A stretch of DNA of 64,000 bases, taken from Thelonectria olida. Lineage: Eukaryota > Ascomycota > Sordariomycetes > Hypocreales > Nectriaceae. A program made the translations under genes and the position numbers. This document shows positions 33,586-45,533 of the stretch, piece after piece. The DNA lies in the NCBI GenBank assembly GCA_020736575.1, contig JAGPYM010000016.1, forward strand, positions 682,001 through 746,000, read 5' to 3'. Below the pieces are notes generated by a model, which worked only from the letters and a program-made list of their open reading frames with translations, did not search any database and was not told the DNA's origin. Positions within the stretch are counted from its first letter, which is position 1, and each line of letters begins with the position of its first letter.

Positions 33586-33634
33586 GAGAGAACTTAACGG
33601 GACCCAGTGCTTTCTAAGAGCTATAGTCGTATGT
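33586..33634 (-). pseudogene. 5S rRNA gene relic, 5' half
   Basis: On the minus strand it reads ACATACGACTATAGCTCTTA and continues to a CTCTCC match near 5S nucleotide 47, with about four extra bases just before it. A TATA-like ATAA lies at about -27, as for the complete 5S genes in this window, so this was a real gene start rather than a retrocopy. The 3' half is missing here and matches the relic at 28190-28243. Confidence 0.78.
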
Positions 33635-35965
33635 GCTTAGAGATGCCGACGATGGAGTTATGAGGACTGGACCTTTCCATTGCGCACACTTCAAACCATG
33701 AACAGGTGGGCATACAGCAAGATGGAAGAAAAGGGCCACACTACTAGTAGGTAGCTATTCAAACTCAAAATACATGTTTCGACATGTTTAACTCGCTTAC
33801 TTGAGTCCTTGAAGGCGGAAGTAAAGAAGAAGAGCTTCACCAGCCTGCATATTGGTTAAGATTAGAAAAGAGACTCAGCAACCATAACAGGGCATGAAGG
33901 GAGAGATATGCTTCGGCCACGAGCACATTAGGCGCTGATGTCTAGTCAATTCTACATTGAAAAGCTCTGGCCTTTGTAGAATTGAAGAAGTGATGCTTAT
34001 CTGAGTTGGGACCGGAACCTACGCAGGTATAAACTTGCCTCAACTCAACTAACCACTCTAAACATCCGAGTTTCTCATTCGAGAAAGATCTGTATTGTCG
34101 TATATTAAAAAGATTGAAAACGGGAGTTTCAATAGAAAGAGGGAAAGGAATCTTGAATTTTTATAATAGAATGGGTTGGGATGGAGGTCATGGTTGAGCA
34201 ATAACACCCCATCCAGGCCTCAGTCTTGGCTCAGCCCAGGAGGAGGACGATACCACATTACTCCAACATGGATCAAGACTTGCGGAAAATTCTCATTTTG
34301 GTTTGTCACGGAATATGAAGACTCGTAGGCCTCCAGATAGCATATTTCCCTCATTGCGAACTTCAAAGTGCAAATGTGTAGGCTTCGGTCTGCAAGAATG
34401 CTGACAAGACAAAAGACCCCCCAAAATAGCATCGGAATCTTCACATAAATCTGCTTAGTGAGGGCTGATTGACGTGTATAGACGGAGGTTCTAGGACTTT
34501 TAGCAATTGGCCAACGGGAGACTTCTGCTCAATGCATAGCTCTCAGCTCTTGATGATTCCCACGAATCCAAGCACCGTCATGATATCACCCTTGACATGG
34601 CCCCCAAGCGAGAGATAAAAAGTTCCCGCTTACCCAAAGCTAGGGTAGGACAGATTCGTCACCGCATTTAGATGTATGAATAGAACAGGGAAGGCTCAAG
34701 CGATAGCAGCATGCTTCCAAGACAAACTCTGGAGAGGACATGGGAGGCAGCAATACCACCCATCTTGGTCAGCAGGTTGAAAATATGCCCAGAATACTAT
34801 ATGTACCGGTCGGGTCGACGGCAACACTTCTAAGGATTATTCTCGGCAATGCATATGCATCCGTTGCTACGCTTCGGAGGCACGGCATGTCGACGTCAGG
34901 TTGCATCAAGTAGACGTAGACTCGTTGGGGGCGGATTCTCCAAGTCAAAGGAATGGCGGAGGGCAAAATGAGATTCAATGGTATGTAATCGTAAAATATC
35001 TCCATCAAATGGCCTCGGAGATAGTGCAGCGATGTTGGTTCGTGGGTGGCGCTGAGTAAGACGTCAGAACACTTATTTGTCACTCCACAGAGAACAGCAA
35101 TTTTGCCCGCTCAATTAGCCTAACGGCTTCCGTGAAAACTTGGGAATTGTACTTTGAAAATTCTGATGTCTAACCCGATTCCGAAATAGCAGCGGCGCCT
35201 TTGCGGCAGAGGCTGCGGAACATCGCATGGCGTCGCACTTGTGGATGATGGAGGACTGCGACGACACCACCAAAGAACTTTGGTGCATCCCGTTGGATCA
35301 TGACTGGGACGCCACAAATACTGATAACATCAAGAAACAATACACAAGATCAGAAACAAAATTCCACATGGGACATGACACTTGTCACCCAGCCTGCCGG
35401 GTGTGTATGCGGCAGCACGTGGTTGGACAAAGCTGCCGGGAGTTGCAATGCACAATCCAAAAATAAGCATCTCTATGACCTCGACAAGACGGATGGTCGG
35501 CCGCTCGGTAGCAAAAGGCTCAAAGTTCCCCAGGTTTAGAGAGATCGCATCCTTGCCGTAGCCAAAGTTTTGGGGGGCGCAGCACAAGTTGGGGTTTAGC
35601 CTTACTGACCCAGCCACGCTTACACAAACACAATAATTTTCTTCAACACGTTTCTATTCCAGTCAGCATCCAAAGTGGGCTAATTTGTTACTCGACAGGC
35701 CAATCAAGGAGCTCCCAGGGCGATGGAGGCGGTGGTGCTGACTTACAGGCATTGGGCCGGGAGGAGGCGCTCCCGACACCATCTTCGTCGGTTGAGGCGG
35801 GTCAGTAGCTGCAACGCTCGATTAGATGAGCACAGCACAGCAGGGCTGGAGCTCAGAGCGAAGGATGCGGATGAGTGACACTCCGAAGGCGGGGGCAAGA
35901 TTATTGTGTGATGAGCTTGGAATAGAGCCTCACATGAGAATGGCAAGACGATGGAGGAAATTGTG

Positions 35966-35973
35966 TATATAAG
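35966..35973 (+). promoter_or_regulatory. TATA box of the cupredoxin gene
   Basis: TATATAAG lies 179 bp before the cupredoxin ATG and is followed by a CA/CT-rich leader typical of highly expressed fungal genes. The implied leader is about 150 nt. Confidence 0.6.
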
Positions 35974-36144
35974 GGGATGGAAGCTCTGCTCAAAGGTACA
36001 TTCTCATCATCACAACTCACAACAACTACTCCAACACTCACAACAAACACACTCTTCACATCTTCACATCTTCTTACTTCAGCTCTACAGCTTCTTTCTC
36101 TACAACACAACAAGATTCTCACAATCACAAAACCACCATTCAAG

Positions 36145-36705
36145 ATGTTCTCCTTCAAGACTCTCTCCGCTGCTCTCCTCCTCGCTGCCAGCGTCTCCGC
36201 TGCGCCCACCAAGACCACCCGCGACTATGCCGACCAAACTGTTGAGCTCACCGGAGTCACTCACTCCGTTGTTGCTGGCCTCGGCGGTCTCCGCTTCGAC
36301 CCCGACAACGTCGTTGCTGAGGTTGGCGATGTCATGGAGTGGCACTTCCTTCCCGCCAACCACTCTGTGGCCCAGGCCGACTTCAACAGCCCCTGCTCTC
36401 CTTCTTCCGACGGCCTTGGCTTCTTCGCCGGCTTCAACTTTGTGACTGCCGAGGGCCAGGCCGACAACGTCTTCCAGGCCGTTATCCTCGACGACAGCAA
36501 GCCCATCTGGTACTACTGCCCTCAGACCAAGGGCAACCACTGCCAGAGCGGCATGGTCGGTGTCATCAACCAGAACTTCAACGACCAGACTCACAGCCTA
36601 GCCAAGTTCCGCGAGCTTGCTGCCACCACTGGTACTTCGGTCGTTCCTCCTGTTGTCCAGGGCGGCTCTGTCATTCTCAACCCCAACCCCAACGGCGGCT
36701 TCTAA
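36145..36705 (+). CDS. Secreted cupredoxin-domain protein
   Basis: This is a small extracellular or cell-surface blue-copper-fold protein of 186 residues without introns. A clear signal peptide (FKTLSAALLLAASVSAA) is followed by TVELTGVTHSVVAG and a cupredoxin fold. Probable type-1 copper ligands are His73 (NHSV), Cys125 (YYCPQ), His132 (GNHC) and Met137 (SGMV). Two more cysteines (84 and 133) could form a disulphide. No GPI signal or Ser-rich stalk is visible, unlike the longer serine-rich relatives. Strong codon bias (C-ending codons) and a good TATA box suggest high expression. A 36-codon upstream extension of the frame exists but would bury the signal peptide, so the ATG at 36145 was chosen. 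Confidence 0.88.
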   Translation: MFSFKTLSAALLLAASVSAAPTKTTRDYADQTVELTGVTHSVVAGLGGLRFDPDNVVAEVGDVMEWHFLPANHSVAQADFNSPCSPSSDGLGFFAGFNFVTAEGQADNVFQAVILDDSKPIWYYCPQTKGNHCQSGMVGVINQNFNDQTHSLAKFRELAATTGTSVVPPVVQGGSVILNPNPNGGF

Positions 36706-37325
36706 GCAGTCACTTGTCGACCGGCTCTTTAGTCTTTACTAGATGGTCTCGGGGTGAATAGACATGGATACTTTCCTTTATCATGGGCATAGCGGTCAGC
36801 ATGGATGCATGGATGGGTTGCATATTGGAGCATTTTGACTCGGATTACTTTTCTCTATACATTCCTTTTACAATTCTTAGTACATAGTACTATTACTTAG
36901 TTGCTGTTTCAAAACATTACAATAGATTGGCTATTTTAAATTTTTCCCTTTTGCTTTGGTGGCATTGAAGACGTGATTGCACAATTGTTGACGGATAATG
37001 AGCACTTAGTTATAAAAATCTCTCCTTCAAATAAGCTCCCACAATTATGATAAATTATCTGAATAAACTCCGAATATTTAAGGATAATTATAGGTAACAT
37101 GAAAGATTGCGCACCACGGTGGGGGTCGCCCTGCTCTCTGCATTGTGAGTGGAGCATGTGACATCTACGGCGTAGTTATGGATCGATCTTGATACAACTT
37201 CATCTCTTCCACCCTGCAACACCAGACCCAAGTTCATCTGATCGAATTGCGTCACCGTCCTCCTGGGGTAGCTCGGCCGTGTTTGATCAAATATCTTCCG
37301 TTTAACTTAATATTCATCTCCCGCA
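36706..37325. other. Intergenic region cupredoxin to transcription factor
   Basis: These 620 bp are AT-rich 3' flank of the cupredoxin followed by the regulator's promoter. No gene is supported. Confidence 0.5.
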
Positions 37326-39336
37326 ATGGCTGAGGCATCATCGAGTGCTTCTGCCGATGGTGGCTTATTAATGCCATTTTCCTGCTTCGAGTGTCGAAAC
37401 CGGAAGTTGAAGTGCGACCGCCTCAAGGAACAATGTACGCGATGCGCCCAATGCGGATCGAAATGCCAGTATCCTACTTCGCGGAAGAAGCAGGTAATCA
37501 CCGTAACGCGACCCAAGGTCAAGGAGTTGGAGGCTCGACTCAGTATGTGCATTATGCGGCGTGGTTCATTAAGCTAGCGATAGGACGGTGAAAACTGACA
37601 AGTGTCTAAGAGGATTTAGAATACCGGTTGAAATCAAACCAGGAAAACCCACCTGCTTCTTCAAACCCCTCTCCGTCGTCGTTTCAAGATGAGTTGGTTG
37701 AGACGGGGCGGTTCGAGCAGCTCCCTCCCCAAAACGTCATTGAAGAGCTGTAAGTATCAATCTTTCTCAGATTCCCATCGACTTCGTGACTAAGGTGGTC
37801 TAGAACAAACTTTTACTTTTCGAATCTTTACTCGGATTGGCCAATTATTCACCCGTCACGTTATATCGCCTCCCTGTATCTTCCTCCACACATGCAGCCA
37901 CCAATGTGCCTTCAATACGCCATCATGGCTCTAGCTGCAACACACTCGTCGTCTCACAGCCAGATGGCGCAGGCTTTTTATCGAAGAGCCCGCTACTACT
38001 TTGAAGCAGATGAGTTGAAGGTTGGTGAAGTCTTACATTGACGAATGCTCCGAATGCTCTAACCAAGTTTCACAGGGTGCGGGTGAGCACTTCGTCACGC
38101 TTGCGCACGTCCAATGCTGTGTCCTGCTTGGACAATTTGAAGTCAAGAATATGTGGTTCTCGCGTGCGGCAATAAATACTTCAAAGGCAGTCCGCTTAGC
38201 TCAAATCCTAGGGCTGGACCACCTCGATGGAAACTCAGGGTTGGGGCCAACATTGCCGCCTCCCAAAGACTGGTGCGAGCAAGAAGAGCGAAGAAGAACC
38301 ATGTGGGGGGTATTCAACTGTGATAAACACACCAGCAGTACCACAGGATGGCCCAGTTTGATAGATGCAAAGAGGGTAAGAGACTAAGCAACGCTGATCT
38401 CGCGATTGCTCACTAAACCCTCGCAGATCAAAACACTACTGCCGGCCTCTGAGGAAGCCTATCAAGTCAGCATCGAAGAACCATCACTCAGCTTCAACGA
38501 GGCACTTGTTCGGGACGACAAAGGGCAATGTTCTGTCTTCGCTTGCAAGGTTCTTGTCTGTTACCTCTTCCACGAGTGTCTCGACCACACCTATCAAGAC
38601 TACCCTGATCCTAATCCCGAGAGCGCACAAGGTAGTGCATTCTGGAAACGCCACCAAGATCTCAACAACGAGCTAGCAACAACATTTGTGACCTTGCCAG
38701 AAATTCTTCGGAACCCCGAGTCAAACACCAGAAAAGAAGCCGTGTCCATCAACCTCCAACTGCACGTAGCGACAATCTGTCTCCACCGCATTGGAGTAGC
38801 TCGGGCAAAGAAGTACGCAATATCACCTGAAATTCTGTCAGGCACGCAATTGCGTCTTCTTCCCGCCGCCGAGGAGATCTTTCGCATCGTAGCGTCAGTC
38901 GCAGATGTGAGCGGAATGTTCCGAAACCCGCTCGTCGCGTTTGCAGCCTACATGGCTGGGTTCGTGTTTATGGAGGACTTTCTCGATGCTAGAAGCAGTC
39001 AAAGCGAGGCTAAGATGGGCGCGTTGATGGATTTGATGGTGGCGATCGGACATCAAAATATGATGACGGCGTCGCTGGCGATTCAGATGGCGCATGCTTT
39101 GAGGAGGACTGGGGTAGACCCCAGAGCTGTTGAGAAGGTGAAATTATTTTTAGACTTGTTCAGTGGAAATATGCTAATCAATTCAATTGCAGGTCACCGA
39201 TCTCATGGTCAAGACAGAGATGAAAGGTCCGCTCATGGGGAAGCCAAACCAGGAGGCTGGAAGTGTCGTATTTTGTCCATTTGAGGCCCCAGCGGGACCA
39301 GAAGGTCTCCCATCATCATATCCGACGGGTGTGTGA
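37326..39336 (+). CDS. Zn2Cys6 fungal-type transcription factor
   Basis: Six exons (37326-37542, 37611-37749, 37804-38020, 38076-38375, 38427-39137, 39193-39336) encode 575 residues. The binuclear zinc cluster occupies residues 20-47 with spacing C-x2-C-x6-C-x6-C-x2-C-x6-C (CFECRNRKLKC at its start) and one extra cysteine. A short coiled-coil linker (KELEARLKDLEYRL) follows. The middle homology region begins NFYFSNLYSDWPIIHP and continues with AVRLAQILGLD and EERRRTMWGVF. The family binds CGG-type half sites as dimers. Target genes are unknown. Intron 1 ends in TAAG, an unusual acceptor context, but it is the only one that restores the heptad linker. No cluster partner is obvious beside it. 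Confidence 0.88.
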
Positions 39337-40530
39337 TGATGAATGAGAAAAAAAACTTGTAGATACGTTAATGTGAAGGGTTATGATTTGATTTGGAAAC
39401 CGGCTTTGAAGAGTGAAAATGGGTTGGTTAGTTAACCAGGCCTTCTACCCCAAAACTTAGTAGGAAGTGACATGACCAAACTTCAACATCTGATCAGAAG
39501 ACTATAATTTCAGCCTAGCGATTTCATAATGAGTACAATGTCTCTACCCCTTTATTGGCCTTCTTTATGAAAAGGCTTTTCCCGTAAGTTCTACCGTCGC
39601 CAACTCAGTCACATACCCTGGATGATGCCTGGAGCCACAGGCAGCGGATCGCCTTACGTAAGCACATCAGAGTCATCCACCTAAAAAATTTCCGCCGCAG
39701 CAGAAACTCTTTCCTCTTCTCCTCAAGCCATCGCCCTTTTCAACGCTGCGTTTCCATGCTACAAACAGAGAGACCTGCCCAGTCTCTTAAAAGAACGATA
39801 TTACCCTGCTTCGGTGGGGTTTATCGCTTCTTGAACTCGCATGTGGGAAATTCGGAGTATGCTTCACCCATCACCTCCCTCCTCACCCCGCGTGGGTTTG
39901 GAACGGACGGTCTGCCAGCGATGGCCCTGCGTCACTCGACGTTTGCAAACGGCATCAGAAATCTCGGAGCCTGGGCGTCCTCGCGTATACCCGAAAGGGG
40001 AAGACGGGCGATTGACCTAGGTTTCCATGGGAAGTCTTTGCGAAGCTTGTTGGGAATACAACTGAAGTGCGATACGCGGCGTCTTTACCTTCTCGGGGTT
40101 CGCTCCGGGAGGCAGGATAACTCAATTCCGATCATTCTGAAAAGGGCGATGGCTTCACCTCTTTTCTCTCAGGTCAGTATTTGCGCCATGTCAACTCAAG
40201 GATAAGGATACTACTAACGGATTGGTGGGCACGTTTGCCTGCTCGGGTGACGTTGTTTGAGTGGAGTCTCAAGGTGCTTTTATTATTATCATTCAGTCAT
40301 TAGAGAAATACATATGTCGCTTTCAGAAGCCAAGCCACGAGCCCTTTGCGTTTCGCAACCATTCCAACTGTCCTGTTGAGCCACGCGAGAGTTGAGAGCC
40401 TCAACCACAAAAGGAAAACCGTCCTGATATCAAACCGTCAACGCCGATCGTTAGCCTTGCCCATTGTCTCCCCCGTCTTGCAACCCGTCCGACCTGTTTT
40501 CATTTTGTTGATGTTTTGCTTTTGTCCACT
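39337..40530. other. Intergenic region, no supported gene
   Basis: These 1.2 kb lie between two 3' ends. A frame at 39756-40205 (149 codons, ATG) has no family signature and a composition rich in Arg/Ser/Leu. It is not supported as a gene. Confidence 0.5.
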
Positions 40531-41331
40531 TTACACGTCTGTCCTGTCCAAGCCTCTGACAATGGCATAGCTCGTTCCCGCAGCCAGCATACCAATGACC
40601 AAGGTCTGGAAGGCTCCCCAGAGGCCGGCACGGTGGTTGCGGATGGCAACGTAGTTCTTGACATAGCCAAAGACGAGTAGCACAGCAACGGTGATGCCGA
40701 TGGATACGAATAGCGCCTCGCGAACACGATCCATGACGAAGTAGGGAATCATGGGGATCAGACCGCCGATGAAGTAGCTCAGGCCCATGGTGACGGCCGA
40801 GATCCACGCCGCGTGGATGTTGGGCTGCTCAAGCTTGAGATCAAAGTCCATCATGAAGCGCACAAACTGCTCCGGGTTCTTGCACAGCTCGTCGACCAAG
40901 GGTGTCGCGGCGGACCGCGAGATATGGTACTTTTCCAGGATTCCGTATACGCCGTCCCGCTCGGCCTCAGGCATGTTGCGCACGTCGTAGGCCTCCTTCT
41001 CGGCCTGCGAGTGGTAGCGGTCGCGCTCGGTCACGGCAGCGAGGTAGGCGCCGAGGCCCATGCTGATCATGCCGGAGAACAGCTCGGCCAGGCCGGCGAT
41101 GATGACGACCTTTGCGCTACCCAGCGACGACAGGCCGGCGGTCAGGGCGAAGGGGACCGTCAGGCCGTCGGAGAAGCCAATGATGATGTCGCGCAGGATA
41201 TCGCTGTAGTCGATGTGGCACTCTTCATGTTGAGACTTGCGAGGGTATAGTGAGATTTGCTGGTGATGGGTGTGCTCGATGGGAGGTTCGGCCGGGAGGA
41301 GAGGAGAGGATTCGGTGGGAAGATGGGTCAT
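40531..41331 (-). CDS. VIT/CCC1-type vacuolar iron (manganese) transporter
   Basis: This protein moves Fe2+ or Mn2+ into the vacuole in exchange for protons and so protects against excess metal. A single exon encodes 266 residues from the ATG at 41331 (MTHLPTESSPLL). An upstream in-frame extension looks like leader. The acidic, His-containing cytosolic start is followed by DIIIGFSDGLTVPFALTAG, the strongest family motif in the first helix. AELFSGMISMGLGAYLA comes next, then the cytosolic metal-binding domain rich in Glu (SQAEKEAYDV, MPEAERDGVYGILEKY). Three more helices end the protein (including MGLSYFIGGLIPMIPYFV). The fold and length match CCC1. The preferred metal cannot be decided from sequence. 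Confidence 0.92.
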   Translation of the reverse strand: MTHLPTESSPLLPAEPPIEHTHHQQISLYPRKSQHEECHIDYSDILRDIIIGFSDGLTVPFALTAGLSSLGSAKVVIIAGLAELFSGMISMGLGAYLAAVTERDRYHSQAEKEAYDVRNMPEAERDGVYGILEKYHISRSAATPLVDELCKNPEQFVRFMMDFDLKLEQPNIHAAWISAVTMGLSYFIGGLIPMIPYFVMDRVREALFVSIGITVAVLLVFGYVKNYVAIRNHRAGLWGAFQTLVIGMLAAGTSYAIVRGLDRTDV

Positions 41332-42227
41332 TTTGGTTGGCTTGTTGGGTGATTGAGTGTTGCAATTGCCGGTGTTTCGATTGAAAGAGGGGGAGGATGC
41401 GTGTGTATATGTATGCAAGGCAAGGTGGTGTGCTTATGATAATGCAATGGGATGATGAGCGGCGTGTAAGTCAAGATGGTGTAAGTGAGGCAACGGATGC
41501 AGGTATGAAGTATTTGTGTAACAAAAGGCAGTGGTATGGTACAATTGATATTCCATCTAGTAAACATACAAGAAAAAAGGTTATGCTGTCATCTTTATAA
41601 GATTTCCATGAGCTCGCCGGTGTCTAATCAATACGCCGTCCCCGCCAAATTCAAATTCCCGAAAGGCGACCGATTGCGTGCCTTTGCCGTCCATCCATCT
41701 CGATGCCTAGAGCGATTGGACGGGCCTGTTCCTCGCACTGACCTCTTTCGGTGAAGGGCGCTGGTCCCAGTCAACGGGCCAATCAGAGAGCTCGGTTTAG
41801 TCATCGGGTGGTCAACAGGTTCATGGCGGAACGGGTTCCCACTGTAAAGGTGTCTCGGGGCAGCCAAAACACCAAGACGACGGCCGATTGCCTAATCTCA
41901 AAAAGTCTCTGCTGCATGGACGTGCTAAGCGGCTTAGTAGGCGTTGAATTGGCGAATAGGACGGCGCGTATTTCCAGGGAGGGAAGGGGAAGGGTTGAAG
42001 TTTGTGTGCCAAGCGGACGGCGTGAGCCGCAAATGCCGGTTGACAAATGTGAAGGAAGTTGATCAATTCTCCAATTGATGATGAATCCACAGCGAGGAGA
42101 GTTTTTCAGTTGTCCGACTCACGGAAACGACGTCTCGTATCACCGAGACGGAGAATTGTGGTGTTTTTGTCGGATTTGTCATACGGTCTTCTCTTTTCTC
42201 TCCTCCGGTTTCCTGTTTTTTTCCCCT
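41332..42227. other. Intergenic region VIT to acyl-CoA ligase
   Basis: These 896 bp hold the transporter's promoter and the 3' flank of the ligase gene. No gene or RNA is supported. Confidence 0.5.
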
Positions 42228-44241
42228 TCAGAGCTTGGACTTGGTCTCGTGTCGCTTCTTGCGCTGGTATAGCGCCACCTCGACACCGCCCTCGACTCCT
42301 CCCTCGCGCATCACCCGCCGCAGGATCTTGCCACTGGGCGACTTGGGAATCTGCTTGACGAAGACGATGCCGCCCACGAGCCACTTGTACCGCGCCGTGT
42401 GGCACTCGATGTGCGTCTTCAGCTGCTGCGCCAGTGCGTGAAGGTCTGCCTCTGAGGCTTCGGGGTCGCGCGCAACGACAAAGGCTCGCGGCCACTCGGT
42501 CGCTTCGTTCTTGTCGTGCACACCCACCACGCCCGCGTCCGCCACGGCGTCGACGCTGCACAGAAGGGCTTCCAGCTCGGCGGGTGCGACTTGGTATGCG
42601 CGCACTTTGATGAGCTCCTTGATCCGGTCCGTGATGCACAGTGTGCCGTCCGGATCGAGCGTTCCGACGTCGCCGGTGCGGAGCCAGCCGTCGTGCGTGA
42701 GGGCTTCGCGGGTGACGCTCATGTCGGGGTCGGATGAAGCGGCATGCTGCAGGCCCTGGGCGGGAATGTAGGCGCTCAGCAGAGCAGCGGATCGGAGGAG
42801 GATTTCGCCGGGCGTGCCAAACGGCGCAGCCTTGGTCACGTCCTGGTTGTCTCCTGCTGCGACCATCAGCTCGACACCCCAGTGTGGCCGGCCCGTATCG
42901 TTCTTGTACGACAGCATGGCCTGCTCGGTCGTACCGCTCTGGACGGTGACGCTGCAGGCTTCGGACATGCCATAGCCCATGCGCACGAGGAATCCGAGGC
43001 GCTTGAAGACCTGGACGACAACCTCGTGGCCGAGCGGCGCGCCGCCCGTCACGCCCGCGACGACGCTGCTGAAGGCGTTGCGGCCGTGGGCGTCACGGCG
43101 GAGGAAAGGTTCGACGACGGCCGACTTGGCGAGCATGACGGCCACGGGAGGGGCCATGTGCAGGTAGGTGATCTGGCGCCGGGGAATGGCGCCGAGGAGG
43201 GCGTCGAGCTTGAAGGTCGGCATAGTGTAAGTCGTAGATCCGATGCAGACACCGATGAGGAACTGGTTGCTCAGGCCGAAGACGTGGTAGAAGGGCACGT
43301 AGCCGAGCCAGCGCTGGTGTCGGCCCCCGTAGAAGTCGGCATCGTGCCACAGCGACGCGGTTGAGAAGTTGAGTGCGTTGTGGGAGAGCAGCACGCCCTT
43401 GGAGCGTCCCGAGGTGCCGGACGACCAGAGAATGACGGCCGTCCGGGTTGCGGCGGACTCGGGCGGGAAAGAGTACCCTGACTGCAGGGCGAGGTCCGGG
43501 GAGACGAGGTTTCGCCAGTCGCCGTCGGTGTTTGTGGCCTGGCCCAGAGGGTAAGGATCCTGGGCGACGTCGACGGCGTAGACGTGGGTTTGGTTGGCGT
43601 AGGCGGGATCGTCCTGGGAGTCGAGGGCCTGCTTCATGGTCTCGAGGTTTGATCTGGTGGTGATGAGGACGCGCGGACGCGAGTTCTTGATGACCCAGGC
43701 GAGTTCGGTGGCCGTGAGGCTGGGGGACGCGAGGGTGACGGTCAGGCCGGCGGCGAGGGTGCCCAGGAAGGCGGTTGCAAAGGGGAGGCAGTTGGGGAGC
43801 TGCATGAGGACGACGGGAGCGACCTCTGGCCGTGGACACGACGGCGTGGGTGGCAGGGTGATGAGGTTTTCAGGGTCCAGGCCGAGGGCGCGTAGGCCGC
43901 CGGCGAAGGCGAGGGCGTCATTTCTCAGACGGGAGTAAGTAAGGGCAATGTCTATGGCGATAAATTAGCATTGTGTTCTTGCGGAGTGAGGAGTCATGAC
44001 GGGTATTTTAGATGCTGTGTCATGTCATGACATGTTGGCGTCACACCAAAGGACAAAAACACTCACCCGTGGCATGATCGACAAAGATGGGCCTCTTCTC
44101 ATCGACGGGCGGCACGCATTGCCTGAGCGGCGTGTACTCGCTCTCGGTGGAAAAGGGGTTGCTGAAGAGCCAATCGAACGTGTTTGCGCCTGGGATGTTG
44201 GCTGAGAAGCCGACGCGGGACGGTTCTGGCGAGGCTGACAT
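42228..44241 (-). CDS. Peroxisomal AMP-dependent acyl-CoA synthetase / 4-coumarate-CoA-ligase-like
   Basis: This adenylate-forming enzyme activates a carboxylic acid to its CoA thioester. Two exons (44241-44067, 43951-42228) encode 632 residues. Visible core motifs are the AMP-binding loop SSGTSGRSKGV, the YGMSE motif, GWLRTGDVGTLDPDG, and near the end KSPSGKILRR with the catalytic lysine. The protein ends in SKL, the canonical type 1 peroxisomal signal, so import into peroxisomes is likely. A 4-coumarate-CoA-ligase-like name fits the overall order, but fungal members act on fatty, aryl or secondary-metabolite acids and the substrate is open. It is strongly GC-rich in third positions. The spliced junction reads HATD-IALTYSRLR. 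Confidence 0.9.
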
Positions 44242-45533
44242 TGTGTTGTTATGAGGATCTGGAGCCTCGAAACTCAATCGATGTTGGATTGGGGGGACCC
44301 CTGGACGAAAAAAGTTGAGATGAAGGAGATGTGAGGTGGACAATAAAAGAGGAGCAGGCGGTCTGAGGTGCGGAATGAAGGTAGAGAGGGTGTTCAGATG
44401 AAGGCTTTTGAGATGTTCGAAAAACAAACAAACAAAAGACAAAATGTCGTCAATCTCTTGTAGTATTATCGCATCTCGATTTTATTTGGAATCGAATCTT
44501 GGCCAATATTTAACGTGTCGCTTGCATCTAACAAAAGAAGCCGCGGGATTGTGGATCGCCGGACCTTGGAATTGGCGGAGACCCCGCGTTGGTCGAGTCT
44601 CCGTGGAGAAGTCGTGGCGGCAGTTGAGTCGGGTTGGAGAGAAGCTGTCGCCACAGAGGTTGTCCAGCCTTGATTGACTTATAGTTTCTAGATGGTATTT
44701 GGAATTGAATAGGAGCAATGAATTGGCTTTGCACCATTGGTTTATTAATACTGAGGGATTTGAATAGGCATGTCTCCTCCGTCTTGCTCCCTGTTGATGT
44801 GATGTGCATGCGACCAAACTGAATGGCTTCAATGCTGCACACCAACTTGCAGAACGGATAAACTAGTTGAAATCTGAGCCAAAATCCCGTCGTCAATGCC
44901 GCCCTGCAATTCGGTGTGGAGATTTCGTGGGTATCTATCTGCCTTGGTATCTTGAAGGCGCGGAAATGAAGCCGGCTTCCGTCGTCCATTTTGCTCGCCT
45001 CGGCATATTCAGCGTTTTGCGGGGAAGTTTCGGTGTCGTCTTGGCCGAGGCGAGGGATCCTTATCTGATCGGCTGACTATCTAGGAGGAGTTGGGAGAGG
45101 CTACCTTGGGAAAATACCGTAGTCTACACCTAAATCTCGGTTCTTTATGTTATTTTATTCCACCTTGAAGATGATTTGTTGTTTTATTTATGGTTCTTGT
45201 TGTATCTGCAGGTGCTTACCTAACAATGAAGGTTTCGGGCAGAGAAATATGCCACGGAGTCTCCGTGTCCAGATATGACACCGTGTTCTGGCTATAGCAA
45301 CAATGTAGTTGACTGGCAAACCGTTTCATTTGAGGCGTGGCGAAAACGAAATTCAATCTTTGTTTGGCGACAAAACGAACGGTCTTAGAAGCCTTCGAAA
45401 CGGTGCAAACAAGGTGCTAGATACTTGTACCCCGCGGAACCAGCCAACTTATGTGAACGACTTCACGATGAGCAAGGAGAAGAGGGGATAGGTGCAAGGC
45501 TGGAATGCTAGACAAAAAAGACGTTGGCAAAAA
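44242..45533. other. Intergenic region upstream of the ligase
   Basis: These 1.3 kb hold the ligase promoter and unassigned sequence up to the 5S gene. No gene is supported. Confidence 0.5.

Larger units (their letters stand above)
32283..36144. other. Gene-poor AT-rich region
   Basis: About 3.9 kb carry no supportable protein gene. Contents I can name are a palindromic patch at 33249-33273, a 5S rRNA 5' fragment at 33586-33634, AT-rich sequence around 33,300-34,150, and the cupredoxin promoter at the right end. The frame on the minus strand at 34769-35083 shows no recognised family. Confidence 0.55.

Noticed and set aside
34220..34432. Possible small secreted protein (starts MLFWGVFCLVSILADRS) in the gene-poor block
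   Set aside because: A signal-like start and a few cysteines, but only 70 codons, AT-rich relic surroundings and no splice or promoter support.
39756..40205. 149-codon frame between the transcription factor and the VIT transporter
   Set aside because: It has an ATG but no recognised family, and its composition resembles random frame sequence.
42744..43364. Open frame of 206 codons on the plus strand
   Set aside because: It is an antisense shadow of the acyl-CoA-ligase-like gene, with no motif of its own.
36145..44241. Secondary-metabolite or iron-uptake gene cluster around the Zn2Cys6 factor, VIT transporter and acyl-CoA ligase
   Set aside because: There is no polyketide synthase, peptide synthetase, terpene synthase or siderophore gene nearby. 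The neighbours look unrelated.
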